64,000 nt of DNA from Acidobacteriota bacterium (GCA_021791875.1 JAJYVU010000009.1:34158-98157), one strand, 5' to 3'; shown: positions 46,412-57,595, counted from the stretch's first letter. The notes: generated by a model from the letters alone, not told the origin. Numbers and translations: made by a program.

Positions 46412-47860
46412 CTAGGATCCTGTTGGTAGCGCGAGGGGAGCCGAACCTTCGATAATGAATTGAATGGGATTCCCGGATTCCTTTGGCAAGAGCGGAAGTC
46501 GCTCAACCAAACTGAGAAGACAGAGCGTGTAGCCCTCACGCACAGTTTGCAAATCTACTTCCTGCTCGCACTCCGCCGTATGCACTATCTGATTGCGAGC
46601 GAGGTAGATGTTCCCGATCTCGCGCACACAGTCCGACTTCCTCCGATGCCCTTTCAGAAGAATACTTGCCCGCTCCTTGAGCCGTTCGCCACCATTGGGT
46701 GCGTAAGAATCCGTGAGTAGACATTCCAGCGCTATTGTCAGCATTACCACATCATCGTCTCCACTTGTGTAGCGGAAAGATCTACGAAAGTAACGAAGTG
46801 ACTGCATAATTTTCTTGAATGTCCGGTGCTTGACGCCTTCCTTGTCTGAGAGGATGTTGCTTTTGAGATAACCCTGTTCAATCGTGCCCAGCGCAACGCA
46901 CACTTTCTCCATAAGCGGTTGTCGACGCGCCCAGGATTTTAGATTGATGTCCACATTCACATTGCTCAGTTCGGCAAGCTCTATCGCGCGGGCATTCATC
47001 GGAATGCAGCGAGTCTCGAATCGTTTTCTGTTTCCTGCCGTGGCTTCCAAAAGAACGAAGTGATGGATGTCTTGTGTTTCCCAATTATTTGTACGACCCG
47101 ATGAGAACAGAGACTCATTCCTCAAAACCGGGAAACCGTTCTGGAGCGACGCTAAACAGAACAAGAGAGAACACGCGCGCTCCAATTGCAGAATGATGAA
47201 GTTGTGATTCTCGTAATATTCGCGAGAAAAGAGGTGAGCTTTGACGGCAAGCAGCGGATTCCGTGTGAGCCACTTCGTGGGCCGACTCCTCTCATAATGC
47301 TCCATAGATTCAACGGGAACCGTTCGATTGACTCCGAAGCTCTCTGCCGATCGTTCCACGAAAGCGATCGTCTCTTTCAGAGAGTTCGTCTGTGCACGAA
47401 CGCAAATCTCGGCGTCCGAAATGAATAGCTCGTAGCGCCCCTTTGTCAGCTTTTCCCAGAGTCCGACGCCCAACAAGCCAAGAGAGTGAATTGGATAAAG
47501 GATGACACCGGGCTTGTGAATGCCGACTGACCGAATCAACACCAAAGCCGCTGTGACGGGATCGTCTACAGCTTCGTCCCGTATCTTGTCGTACAGAATT
47601 TGGTCGAGAACGGAACCGCCAATGAAGATCGAATAGGAGTAGAGCGTCTTGCGAAAGACCCAGCAGACTTTTTGGAGGTGCGGCTCGACGCCCTTCAATG
47701 CAGCCGGTGACTTTTCATCCATCTCCCAAAAGAGATCCTCAAGAGAACGATGCGGAGCCAACGCCGGCCGACGAGACTTGAGAAACGCGAGCGACGTTTT
47801 GAACGCTTTAGTCTCGATGATTAGTTTGAGTGCTTTGTTGTTGGGCAGTTTCGTTGGCAT
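46412..47860 (-). CDS. Large protein with ApeA-like C-terminal HEPN domain
   Basis: A 482-residue protein, not recognised over its N-terminal two thirds. The C-terminal part (about 370-450) has helices ending in IGNIYLARNQIVHTAECE, the R-N-x3-H motif of HEPN ribonucleases (His about 55 residues from the end), preceded by LTIALECLLTD and GERLKERASILL as in ApeA-like HEPN domains. HEPN domains often act in abortive-infection defence by cutting RNA. ATG 47860 follows the upstream gene's stop by 5 bp; a TTG 20 codons earlier would overlap that gene, and neither start has a strong ribosome site. Probably co-transcribed with the nuclease-like gene. Confidence 0.7.
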   Translation of the reverse strand: MPTKLPNNKALKLIIETKAFKTSLAFLKSRRPALAPHRSLEDLFWEMDEKSPAALKGVEPHLQKVCWVFRKTLYSYSIFIGGSVLDQILYDKIRDEAVDDPVTAALVLIRSVGIHKPGVILYPIHSLGLLGVGLWEKLTKGRYELFISDAEICVRAQTNSLKETIAFVERSAESFGVNRTVPVESMEHYERSRPTKWLTRNPLLAVKAHLFSREYYENHNFIILQLERACSLLFCLASLQNGFPVLRNESLFSSGRTNNWETQDIHHFVLLEATAGNRKRFETRCIPMNARAIELAELSNVNVDINLKSWARRQPLMEKVCVALGTIEQGYLKSNILSDKEGVKHRTFKKIMQSLRYFRRSFRYTSGDDDVVMLTIALECLLTDSYAPNGGERLKERASILLKGHRRKSDCVREIGNIYLARNQIVHTAECEQEVDLQTVREGYTLCLLSLVERLPLLPKESGNPIQFIIEGSAPLALPTGS

Positions 47861-47865
47861 AAGAT

Positions 47866-48648
47866 TCAGAGTGCTCTCCACCCCGGCGTCCTCTTTTTCG
47901 CATACATCTGCCAGTCCCAAGGCTCTCGCCGCGCATTCTCGCGTGCGAGGAAGTTAACAAGATTCAAGACCCACTGTTGAAATACAGAGGAAACCAAGAA
48001 TTGATCCGTGCCAGTTTGCGATGGCGGAGTCAACATGCCTCGATTAAGCACAAGGATGCGGTCAATACACGCAAGAGGTACATTCACTGTTGCTGCTGCA
48101 CTCTTGACCCGCGCCCATTCTTTATCGAGCCAGTCCTCCGATCCAAGATTGGTGCCGAAGGCAAACAAAGTTCGAAAGCAACGCAGTTGATCGTCTTTTT
48201 GTCCCGGATTATTCCCTACCACATGCAGTGTGAACTTTTTCTTAAACGGCCGTAGAGCATCGACCTTCTTCGCTCCGGCAAACGACTTTTCAAGCTCGCT
48301 CTTCGTCAGCTTCGTTTTCACCTCGATGTACGCGAGAAGGGTTTCCGCAGCCAGCCAAAGAGGATCGGCTGATACAACGGCATTTCGCTGTTTGTCGTAG
48401 ATCACAATATCCATCTCGCCTGATCGACGATCCGCGTAGTCAACAATCTCGGCTCCGGTCGCGACTCCATAGACGCTTGGCAATCGAGCTGTCAGAAAAT
48501 CCGCAATGCTCTTGGCGCGAGCATTCCCTATAAGACCATTGTGCTTGGTTCTCTGCGATTTCTTGAATGCGGCAAGGAGATTCGATTCCGCCTCTTCAAG
48601 CACAGAGCCCAATGCCTGATTTTGCCTTCTGGTTCCTCTGGGACTCAC
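47866..48648 (-). CDS. PD-(D/E)XK nuclease-like protein (DUF6602-like)
   Basis: A 260-residue protein with an N-terminal helical region (NLLAAFKKSQRTKHNGLIGNARAKSIADFL) and a core GEMDIVIYD ... AETLLAYIEVKTKLTKSELEKS. The Asp in MDIVIYD and the Glu/Lys in IEVK match a PD-(D/E)XK nuclease active site. It resembles DUF6602-type proteins found with defence genes. The start is GTG behind GAGGAAGG. It is the promoter-proximal gene of a two-gene unit with the HEPN protein, so sensor/effector cooperation is plausible but not shown. Confidence 0.65.
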   Translation of the reverse strand: MSPRGTRRQNQALGSVLEEAESNLLAAFKKSQRTKHNGLIGNARAKSIADFLTARLPSVYGVATGAEIVDYADRRSGEMDIVIYDKQRNAVVSADPLWLAAETLLAYIEVKTKLTKSELEKSFAGAKKVDALRPFKKKFTLHVVGNNPGQKDDQLRCFRTLFAFGTNLGSEDWLDKEWARVKSAAATVNVPLACIDRILVLNRGMLTPPSQTGTDQFLVSSVFQQWVLNLVNFLARENARREPWDWQMYAKKRTPGWRAL

Positions 48649-49097
48649 CGCTCAGCCTTCCTCTATCCATTTTCCTTCATTTGAGCTAGGGAGGAAGTCT
48701 CCTCCGTCGCTTCAGCCGTGTGCCAATCTTAGCTAATACCTTTAGCAGGCCCTGTCCTGCTCGCACGCTGCCCCAACACTCGCACACGAATATCAGACAG
48801 AGTTGGTTTCCTCGATAGTTTTCTCTGCCTGTTCTTTGTACTGTGAGGCTAGAACCAGTCTCATGATTCCTCCGGTTTGTAATTTGTTGCGGTCTGAAAT
48901 GTCTCTGACGTCTCCGCGCGGCTTGAATGGAAGGGCGGTGGTTGTTGGTTCAGCCGGTACTGCGGCATGCTTCGCTTGGTGTGCGGCGGGTCGTCCCTGG
49001 TATGACACGCGCACGGTACTGAATGGTGTGCTGAGCGTGCTGCGACCTAGCGCGGCGGCGCAATCAACAGCCATCAGAACAGCCACCAAACAATTTT
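48649..49097. other. Leader of the cargo unit, no gene called
   Basis: About 450 bp between the nuclease-like gene and the tRNA-Leu flank. Frames occur on both strands (the longest on the minus strand starts inside the tRNA hairpin), but none has a ribosome site or recognisable content. The promoter for the HEPN/nuclease pair should lie near 48650-48790. A GGAGGA/TCCTCC hairpin is found there. Confidence 0.45.
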
Positions 49098-49119
49098 GGC
49101 CTCTCATTTTCGAGAGGCC
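49098..49119. repeat. Hairpin downstream of tRNA-Leu
   Basis: GGCCTCTC and GAGAGGCC pair in an 8-bp stem 26 bp beyond the tRNA 3' end. It is the counterpart of the hairpin at 26391-26412 and probably helps end the tRNA transcript. Confidence 0.55.
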
Positions 49120-49145
49120 AAGTTCATATAAGTCTTTTATTTCGT

Positions 49146-49232
49146 TGGTGCCCGGAGGGGGACTTGAACCCCCACGGCCTTGCGGCCTGCGGATTTTAAG
49201 TCCGCTGCGTCTGCCGATTCCGCCATCCGGGC
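49146..49232 (-). tRNA. tRNA-Leu (anticodon UAA)
   Basis: A complete cloverleaf on the minus strand: acceptor GCCCGGA/TCCGGGC, the D-arm, anticodon stem GCGGA/TCCGC with loop CTTAAAA (anticodon TAA), a long variable arm GGCCGCAAGGCC typical of leucine tRNA, T-arm GGGGG/CCCCC with loop TTCAAGT, discriminator A and encoded CCA (49146-49148). Its 3' half is duplicated at 30071 and 26441, so it is the integration site of the islands. Confidence 0.96.
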
Positions 49233-49356
49233 AAAGAAGACGGCTGCCTTATCTTACTATCTCTTCCAGGCCCGCGAAGTGTTGCCCTGCAAGCCCGAAG
49301 ATGCAGAAAGACCCGCTGCTTCGCGCGGGTCTTTCTATAAGAGACATGCTGAAGCG

Positions 49357-49620
49357 CTAGTGCGGCTTGCGAAATTCGATCTCATCATCGCGCAGAAAGT
49401 ATTCAGCAGAACAGTTGTCAGAACCGCAGATCATCGACTCCAGGCCGAAGTACTGGGCGCGGGTGATCAGGCCGAGCGATCCGCATCCGGGGCAGGCCAG
49501 CACGGCAACGTAGGGGTTGCGGGCGTCTCCAATGGACGTAGGATTCTGCAGCACAAACATCGTGCCCGGTTCCATCTGTTCGGGTATCCACTCGTCGATC
49601 ATTTGCCATTCGTCCTGCAT
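49357..49620 (-). CDS. Small zinc-ribbon-like hypothetical protein
   Basis: An 87-residue protein begun at ATG 49620 with GAGGAGG just upstream. It holds a CPGCG pair and a later CGSDNC pair, spaced like a zinc ribbon (about residues 42 to 70). The rest is acidic. It is the first gene outside the tRNA-Leu island. I do not recognise the family; a metal-binding or nucleic-acid-contacting role is a guess from the cysteines. Confidence 0.6.
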   Translation of the reverse strand: MQDEWQMIDEWIPEQMEPGTMFVLQNPTSIGDARNPYVAVLACPGCGSLGLITRAQYFGLESMICGSDNCSAEYFLRDDEIEFRKPH

Positions 49621-50007
49621 AGACAACCTCCTCGGTGAGTTGCTGGCGATCAAACTGTTCAGGTGAATCTTGCCGTCGCTGAAAACGAGACTATGAATCC
49701 GCCGCTAGTGCCTCCTTGCCGGTCTGGCTGGGAATCACACACTGATTCCGGAATTCGGGTACATGACATTGGGGATTGGGGGACGGAGCAGCAATCAGCA
49801 TATTGTCGCGAAGGAACGGCACCCAACCAAGACCCGTAATGGCCGGGCAAAGAAGCCCGACACCGGGAAGAGCGCTCGTGCTGCAGAGAATCTCTTGCAT
49901 GCAGAGTCATCACCAACATCCGCCCGCAGGTGGATGTTTGAGGAGATTCTCATCCGATGAAGGCGATGTGTCAACGACACATTTGAGGGCGGGTTAACTC
50001 GTGAGAT
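49621..50007. other. Intergenic, no gene seen
   Basis: About 390 bp upstream of the zinc-ribbon gene. Small frames on both strands have no start signals, and no repeat or RNA gene is recognised. The promoter of the small protein should be close to 49640-49700. Confidence 0.45.
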
Positions 50008-51114
50008 TCATTTCAAAACGGGCTGGGAGATGGCCGATTTGACGGCGCGAACAACCTCCTCCATCGCAGACGGAGTGAGATAAGGATGCATCGGCAGGCT
50101 CAGCACCCGCTGAGCTGCGCGTTCAGCAACGGGAAAACTTCCCATGGGCAACCCGAGATGGGCAAACACAGGCTGCAGGTGCAGAGCATCGGGGTAATGC
50201 ACGGCTGTCGGAATTCCCTGCTTGTTCATGAGGTGCTGCACTTTCTCGCGATCTTCCACCTCGATGGTGTACTGCGCCCAGACGCAGGTACGGTCGGGCA
50301 GCACTTCAGGGGTGGCGACAATGTTCTTCAGCAGCGCAGTATAGCGGCTGGCCACTTCGTTTCGCGCGGCCAGTTCGGTATCGAAGACCTCCAGCTTGGC
50401 CAGCAGCACCGCCGCCTGGATCGTATCCATGCGGCCATTGATGCCGATGCGGGTGTGGTGATACCGGCGATCCTGACCATGGTTGCTCAGCTCGCGCATG
50501 GCCCTTGCCAGCCCGTCGTCGTTGGTGAAGCAGGCTCCGCCATCCCCATAACAGCCGAGCGGCTTCGAGGGAAAGAAACTGGTGCAGCCAATCGTGCTCA
50601 GATTGCAGGACGCGCGTCCGTTGTAGAGCGCGCCAAAGCTCTGCGCGGCATCCTCAATTACGGGCAGCCGGTGCCGTTCGGCGATGGCATTGATTTCGTC
50701 CATGTTTGCGCACTGCCCGTAGAGACCCACCGGCAGGATCGCGCGAGTATGAGGAGTGATGGCCGACTCCAGCTGTGCCGCGTCCAGGTTCCAGGTGCGC
50801 GAATCAATGTCAACGAATACCGGCCTGGCACCAAGCAGGGCGATCATTTCTCCCGTGGCAAAAAATGTAAAGGACGCGGTGATGACTTCATCCCCGGGAC
50901 CAATGCCGAGGGCCATCATGGCCAGCAGCAACGCGTCTGTCCCGCTGGAACAGGCGATGCATTGCTTTGCGCCCACACGCGCCGCAAGCCGTTCTTCCAG
51001 TTCCCTTACCTCAGGGCCAAGGATGTACTGGCCGTGGTCGAGCACGGCCTGAATGCGTGCATCAACAACGGGTTTGAGCTTCCGGTATTGGGTCTTGAGA
51101 TCGATGAAGTCCAT
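50008..51114 (-). CDS. DegT/DnrJ/EryC1/StrS family sugar aminotransferase
   Basis: A 368-residue PLP-dependent aminotransferase that puts an amino group on a nucleotide-linked keto-sugar for cell-surface polysaccharide. The N-terminal FIDLKTQYRKLKPVVDARI and the GPEVRELEERLA turn resemble the WbpE/WlbE group acting on UDP-3-keto-GlcNAcA. The SSGTDAL phosphate loop, VIEDAAQSFGA and the PLP lysine in SFFPSKPLGCYGDGG are intact, and it has normal length. No other sugar genes surround it, and it stops 4 bp after the lytic transglycosylase gene on the other side, transcribed in the same direction. Confidence 0.88.
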   Translation of the reverse strand: MDFIDLKTQYRKLKPVVDARIQAVLDHGQYILGPEVRELEERLAARVGAKQCIACSSGTDALLLAMMALGIGPGDEVITASFTFFATGEMIALLGARPVFVDIDSRTWNLDAAQLESAITPHTRAILPVGLYGQCANMDEINAIAERHRLPVIEDAAQSFGALYNGRASCNLSTIGCTSFFPSKPLGCYGDGGACFTNDDGLARAMRELSNHGQDRRYHHTRIGINGRMDTIQAAVLLAKLEVFDTELAARNEVASRYTALLKNIVATPEVLPDRTCVWAQYTIEVEDREKVQHLMNKQGIPTAVHYPDALHLQPVFAHLGLPMGSFPVAERAAQRVLSLPMHPYLTPSAMEEVVRAVKSAISQPVLK

Positions 51115-51118
51115 GCGC

Positions 51119-53566
51119 TTATTTTCGCACTGGACCGTGCGTTGCAGCCTGTGCGCTGGCTTCCTGCACCGAGAGTTTATCGATCACGCGGTACATATGT
51201 TCATTGCGCACGATGCTCTCAACATATTCATGGGTCTGCGTGAAAGGAATGGACTCTACGAATTCCGCCATCCCGTCATACTTGCCAATCTTCCGCCAGG
51301 CAACTACGCGATAATCACCTGCGTTGTAGGCAGCAAAGGCATACTCGGCGTTGCCGTTGAATTCATCCATCAGCTGCTTGAGATAAAGCGTTCCAAGATT
51401 GATGTTGATCACCGGGTTGAGCAGATCGCGCGTGCGGAAGTAGCGCATACCCGCCTTGCGCGCCATGGCGCGACCGACAGACGGCAGCAGCTGCATCAGA
51501 CCGTAGGCGTTGCTGTAGGAAATGGCATCCGGCCGGAATCCGCTTTCCTGGCGGATCAGCGATGCAACCATGTAAGGATTGAGCCCACGCGCCTTGGAAT
51601 AAGCCTGAATCTGCGGCCAGTACGGGGTTGGATACAACATCTTCCAATACGACATGGGAATCGCACCGATGGGCGCCTGGGTATAAAACGGTATCACCCG
51701 CATGAGCGCAAACATCGCCCGCCACGCCTCATCGCCGTTCGAAAAGATCTGAGCCTGGGCGAATGCGCCCCATTCCCTGCTGCCCGGGGCCTGACTGATT
51801 TCGGCGGCCACATATCCGTCCAGGCCCGCGTTGGCAAGCAGACGCGCTTTGAGCACGCGAGGATCGTTGTGGGGAATTTCGTCGCTGAAATCCGGAATGA
51901 GCTCGGGGTTTATGCGATCCAGCGCAGGCACCGCGGCCGGACGCACTGGGCCCATCTTCCTGAGCCGCTGCTCCGCCAGCAGCCCGTAATAGTAATGGGG
52001 ATAAAGGCGAATCTCGGTACGGTAGTAGGCTGCGGCCAGTGCCTTCAGGTGGTCGCGCTCAAAAATGCGGCCACGCCAGTAGAGGGCCGTCGAGAACTGC
52101 TCGGTTCCGGGGTAGCGCTCAATCTCCTGGTCAAAGAGCCGCGCCGCCGCGTCGTAGTGGCCCAGCCGGTACGTCAGCCAGGCAGCGCGCCAATGGCTCT
52201 TGGCGGAAAGATCCGAACAGACCTCGTAATGGACCGGCCGCTGGCACATGTAAGGGAAACGATTGGCCAGCTCGCTGTAGTAAGCGATGGCCTCGGGATA
52301 ATTCGGTTCCAGCAGATACATGTTGCCCGCCGAATAAAGAGCCTGGGCCAACCATGGGCTATGCGGGAAACGCAACTCCATTTCATCGATGAGATGACGA
52401 ATCTGCAGGTCGTTGCTTTGATCGCGGGCGAGCTCGACATTTAGATACAGAAGGCGGGCGCCGGCCTCATCGTTCAAGTCCCTGATCTGGTCAATCTCCT
52501 CCTGCGTGAGCTGGTTTAGTTTGTAGTCACAGGCGGCCGCGGCCACGAAGTACGCATTCTGCGCCGTTTCATCCAGACGCGGGTTGCGGCCCAGAAGCAA
52601 ATACTCTTCCTTGGCCTGGCGATATTTGCCGGCATCAAAGAGCGCGTCCGCGTTGATGCGCAAGTCCTCGGGCGGCAACGTATGCAGCAGGTTCATCGAG
52701 GAGATCTGCTTCCGCGCTGCCTGGCCGGCGTCGCTCAGCGGGTAATCGGTAAAAACGCGGCGGTAATACAGCAGCGCTTCCTCGCGATTTCCAAGAGCCA
52801 ACTCCGCTTTCGCATATGCCAGAAGATAATCGGCACGATTTCCAATGGCTCCGGAGGCGCTGACGCGAAGCACTCGCAAGGCGTCCGCGGGGCGGTGATC
52901 GCTAAGATAGGCATTGGCCAGCAATGCGGGAACAAACGGCGTAAGGATGCTGTCCGGGTATTTCGTGCGGAAAGTGCGAAGATTCGACTCAGCCTGCGGA
53001 TACATTGCGGCGCCCGTTTCTGCTTTCGCCAGAAAATACGTGGTGAAATCATCCAGTCCGGAGTGATATCGCGCTGCCGCTCGAAGTGCGTCAATGGCGT
53101 GATTGTCGCGGCCATCCACAAGATAAGCGTGGCCCAGAGCAAGGTAAGCGAGAGCGGCAGATTCGCCGTAGTGGCGTTGCGCCCAGACCTTCACATCCGC
53201 GTAAGCAGATGGGGTCCGTCTCTGGATGAGCCTTACGGCCAGCGGCCGCAAAGGCAAGGACGCAACATAATCTGTGTGCAGCCGCCGCTCACGAGCAGCT
53301 TCCCACGCCGAAATTCGGCTGCCGCGCCGGGTACGAGAAATCTGGCGCACAGGACGCCGGACATGCGTGGACTTTTTCGCTTGCGCGTAATGCTTCACCG
53401 TCGTGTGGTGAACATGGCTCGCGGGCGTGTGAACCGCCCCGGCGTAAACCATAGGAGCAGCCACAAAGCACACCGCCAGAAGCAATGCGAAAAGCACAAG
53501 TCGATTGGATGCGCCAGGAAAATGGCAGGAAGCGTGGCCGGTGCTGCGGGTGCTGCGATACGACAT
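51119..53566 (-). CDS. Soluble lytic murein transglycosylase, Slt70-like
   Basis: An 815-residue exported protein: a hydrophobic signal segment (about residues 22-43), a long alpha-superhelical region of TPR-like helices (about 100-620) and a C-terminal lysozyme-like domain. The catalytic glutamate lies in SLIRQESGFRPDA, with SNAYGLMQLLPSVGRAMA, NINLGTLYLKQL and FAAYNAGDYRV completing the Slt signature. It should cut peptidoglycan between MurNAc and GlcNAc with formation of the anhydro product in the periplasm. Longer than E. coli Slt70, mainly from a basic N-terminal linker. It is just upstream of the aminotransferase gene. Confidence 0.9.
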   Translation of the reverse strand: MSYRSTRSTGHASCHFPGASNRLVLFALLLAVCFVAAPMVYAGAVHTPASHVHHTTVKHYAQAKKSTHVRRPVRQISRTRRGSRISAWEAARERRLHTDYVASLPLRPLAVRLIQRRTPSAYADVKVWAQRHYGESAALAYLALGHAYLVDGRDNHAIDALRAAARYHSGLDDFTTYFLAKAETGAAMYPQAESNLRTFRTKYPDSILTPFVPALLANAYLSDHRPADALRVLRVSASGAIGNRADYLLAYAKAELALGNREEALLYYRRVFTDYPLSDAGQAARKQISSMNLLHTLPPEDLRINADALFDAGKYRQAKEEYLLLGRNPRLDETAQNAYFVAAAACDYKLNQLTQEEIDQIRDLNDEAGARLLYLNVELARDQSNDLQIRHLIDEMELRFPHSPWLAQALYSAGNMYLLEPNYPEAIAYYSELANRFPYMCQRPVHYEVCSDLSAKSHWRAAWLTYRLGHYDAAARLFDQEIERYPGTEQFSTALYWRGRIFERDHLKALAAAYYRTEIRLYPHYYYGLLAEQRLRKMGPVRPAAVPALDRINPELIPDFSDEIPHNDPRVLKARLLANAGLDGYVAAEISQAPGSREWGAFAQAQIFSNGDEAWRAMFALMRVIPFYTQAPIGAIPMSYWKMLYPTPYWPQIQAYSKARGLNPYMVASLIRQESGFRPDAISYSNAYGLMQLLPSVGRAMARKAGMRYFRTRDLLNPVININLGTLYLKQLMDEFNGNAEYAFAAYNAGDYRVVAWRKIGKYDGMAEFVESIPFTQTHEYVESIVRNEHMYRVIDKLSVQEASAQAATHGPVRK

Positions 53567-54006
53567 GGGAGAAACTCGTCCCTCTGTTTCAGAGTAAGCC
53601 GGTTTTCGGGAAAAATACGAAGGACCATCGCCAAATCTGCCCTGCCCGGTTCCTATTTATGTACCCCGGATCCATCCTGCTCAAGCAATCGGGGTAGTGC
53701 TGCGAAAGACGCCTTTGGGGGCTTTCGGATTGGCCTTTGTTTTCTGCGAGGTGCCGGTTTTGGCCGCTGTTTTCAGAGACGGAACCGGTATGACGATCCT
53801 CCCTGAGGCCATCGTCTGATGGCCATGTGCCCGCAACGTCTGGCGCCGCATCGTCGGCCGGCCTCTTGAGAGAGACAGAACGCACCGGCAACAGGGCAAA
53901 AAGCACCAGCCATTTTGCGGGCGCTGCACATGGGCTTCTAGAATAGAGAAGGGACTTTCGCCTTGCGGCATGCCGCCGGGTGGAAATTTCCCTGAAGCGA
54001 ATCATT
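53567..54006. other. Intergenic between slt-like gene and sigma gene
   Basis: About 440 bp between divergent genes. Minus-strand frames (for example 53681-53971) are open but lack a ribosome site and a recognised domain. The promoters of both neighbours should lie here. I call no gene. Confidence 0.4.
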
Positions 54007-54633
54007 ATGCCAACCATCCAAAGTTCAGGTACCGAAGAAGTCCATCCCGACCTTCTGCTGGTGAATCAGGCTCGGGAAGGAGACGTGCAGGCCTTTGAAA
54101 AGCTTGTGCGTCAGTACGATCGGCAGGTTTTCCGGATCGCGCAGCACATTACGCAAAACCGGGAAGACGCCGAAGACGTTGTTCAGGATGCATTTCTAAA
54201 GGCCTACGAAAAACTCGACCAGTTTCAGGGGAATTCAAAGTTCTATACCTGGCTGGTTCGAATCACTGTGAATGAAGCGCTGATGCGGCTGCGCAAGCGC
54301 CGCACCGGAAAGATGGTTTCGATCGATGAGGACGTGGAGACAGAAGAGGGTTCGATGCCCCGCGACCTCGCCGACTGGAGCCCCGACCCGGAAGCGCTGT
54401 ATGGGCAATCGGAGATGGCCGAGATTTTGAGAAAGACCATCCAAGGGCTACCGGCGGGGTTCCGAGTGGTATTTGTATTGCGCGACGTGGAAGGACTTTC
54501 GACCGAAGAAACGGCAGAAACGCTCGGCTTGAGCGTGCCGGCGGTCAAATCCAGGCTATTGCGTGCACGGCTGCAGTTGCGTGAGCGGCTGAGCCGCTAC
54601 TTCCGCGACAGAAGTAAGGAAGGTGCGAAGTGA
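54007..54633 (+). CDS. ECF-type RNA polymerase sigma factor (RpoE-like)
   Basis: A 208-residue extracytoplasmic-function sigma factor. Region 2 spans about 25-95 (EKLVRQYDRQVFRIAQHITQNREDAEDVVQDAFLKAYEKLDQFQG) and region 4 about 135-190 (LPAGFRVVFVLRDVEGLSTEETAETLGLSVPAVKSRLLRARLQLRERL). The ATG at 54007 is the natural start; the frame is open nine codons further upstream. Its last 4 bp overlap the start of a small zinc-type anti-sigma protein, so it is controlled by partner release. Target promoters are unknown. Confidence 0.92.
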   Translation: MPTIQSSGTEEVHPDLLLVNQAREGDVQAFEKLVRQYDRQVFRIAQHITQNREDAEDVVQDAFLKAYEKLDQFQGNSKFYTWLVRITVNEALMRLRKRRTGKMVSIDEDVETEEGSMPRDLADWSPDPEALYGQSEMAEILRKTIQGLPAGFRVVFVLRDVEGLSTEETAETLGLSVPAVKSRLLRARLQLRERLSRYFRDRSKEGAK

Positions 54634-54863
54634 CCTGCTCAGAATTTCTCGCGCAACTCGATGACCTGCTGGATAATGAGGTCGCTGCGCCGCTGCGGGC
54701 CGATCTGGAAGAGCACCTGCGCGGCTGCGAACATTGCGTGGTGACGCTGAACACCACACGCAAGACGATCGAAATCTACCGTACACACGAAATTTACGAA
54801 CTGCCGAATGAACTTCGCGAGCGGCTGGAGACAGCTATCCTGGCGAAATGCCGTAAATGCTGA
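54630..54863 (+). CDS. Small zinc-binding anti-sigma factor
   Basis: A 77-residue protein, GTG start overlapping the sigma gene stop by 4 bp. The LEEHLRGCEHC segment supplies the H-x3-C-x2-C zinc motif of ZAS anti-sigma domains, with Cys3 near the N-terminus as a likely fourth ligand. No membrane helix is present, so it is a cytosolic type that could sense redox stress through zinc-thiol chemistry. It should hold the upstream sigma factor inactive. Confidence 0.87.
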   Translation: MTCSEFLAQLDDLLDNEVAAPLRADLEEHLRGCEHCVVTLNTTRKTIEIYRTHEIYELPNELRERLETAILAKCRKC

Positions 54864-54880
54864 CCGTTGTAGTATCGGAA

Positions 54881-54910
54881 TTGACGCAAAGGGCTCTCCC
54901 GCTTGATACT
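54881..54910 (+). promoter_or_regulatory. Promoter of the metYX leader
   Basis: TTGACG (54881-54886) and GATACT (54905-54910) form a sigma70-like promoter with an 18-bp spacer. The expected transcription start, about 7 bases after the -10 box, falls on or next to the ATG at 54918. That would make the leader ORF leaderless, which agrees with its lack of a Shine-Dalgarno sequence. Confidence 0.5.
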
Positions 54911-54917
54911 GTGAAAC

Positions 54918-55001
54918 ATGTTTCGTCCCAACCACACTGCCCGGATCACGACTGACATGTGCATGTGCATGTGTAGCCACACCGTGCGCGCGGACGGATG
55001 A
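54918..55001 (+). CDS. Met/Cys-rich leader peptide upstream of metY
   Basis: A 27-codon ORF, too short for ordinary gene calling. Residues 14-19 are Met-Cys-Met-Cys-Met-Cys, encoded by ATG TGC ATG TGC ATG TGT. It lies between a promoter and a terminator-like hairpin in front of the homocysteine/methionine genes metY-metX, and it probably begins without a 5' leader. Ribosome stalling on methionine or cysteine codons would report supply of these amino acids. The ATG at 54957 (14 codons) could be an alternative start. Cysteine-rich leaders before sulfur genes are known in Actinobacteria; I am not aware of this Met-Cys form, which is inference. Confidence 0.65.
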   Translation: MFRPNHTARITTDMCMCMCSHTVRADG

Positions 55002-55030
55002 TCGCAATAAAGCGAACAACAAAACGTTCA

Positions 55031-55066
55031 GGCGGCCCACGGTAATCAGAATCGCGGGCCGTTTTT
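55031..55066 (+). terminator. Attenuator hairpin before metY
   Basis: CGGCCC (55033-55038) pairs with GGGCCG (55056-55061), with an inner CG/CG after one mismatch, followed by TTTTTCTTT, an intrinsic terminator. ACCGTG inside the leader ORF (54981-54986) can pair with CACGGT (55038-55043), which includes part of the left arm. The two pairings exclude each other, so a ribosome paused on the Met-Cys codons would favour read-through into metY. Confidence 0.6.
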
Positions 55067-55151
55067 CTTTGTGCAGAATCGAGTAGGCCGCGTCGCCTAT
55101 TCGGAGAAAATCCGCTGATCGTAGTCGTATGAGCGGCAAAACATGGTGTAG

Positions 55152-57595
<2,444 letters not shown>

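Larger units (their letters stand above)
30071..49232. mobile_element. Integrative mobilizable element at tRNA-Leu(UAA)
   Basis: A 19-kb element bounded by the 58-bp tRNA-Leu direct repeat. It encodes a tyrosine integrase (44350), an excisionase-like HTH protein (33305), a MobF relaxase (33598), HipBA, a 5'-nucleotidase, a complete type I restriction-modification system and three cargo genes next to the tRNA. No coupling protein or type IV secretion genes are present, so it would need a helper to transfer. The direct repeats and gene content are seen; current mobility is inferred. Confidence 0.8.

Noticed and set aside
48793..49107. 104-codon minus-strand frame
   Set aside because: Its start lies inside the hairpin downstream of tRNA-Leu and the content is unnatural.
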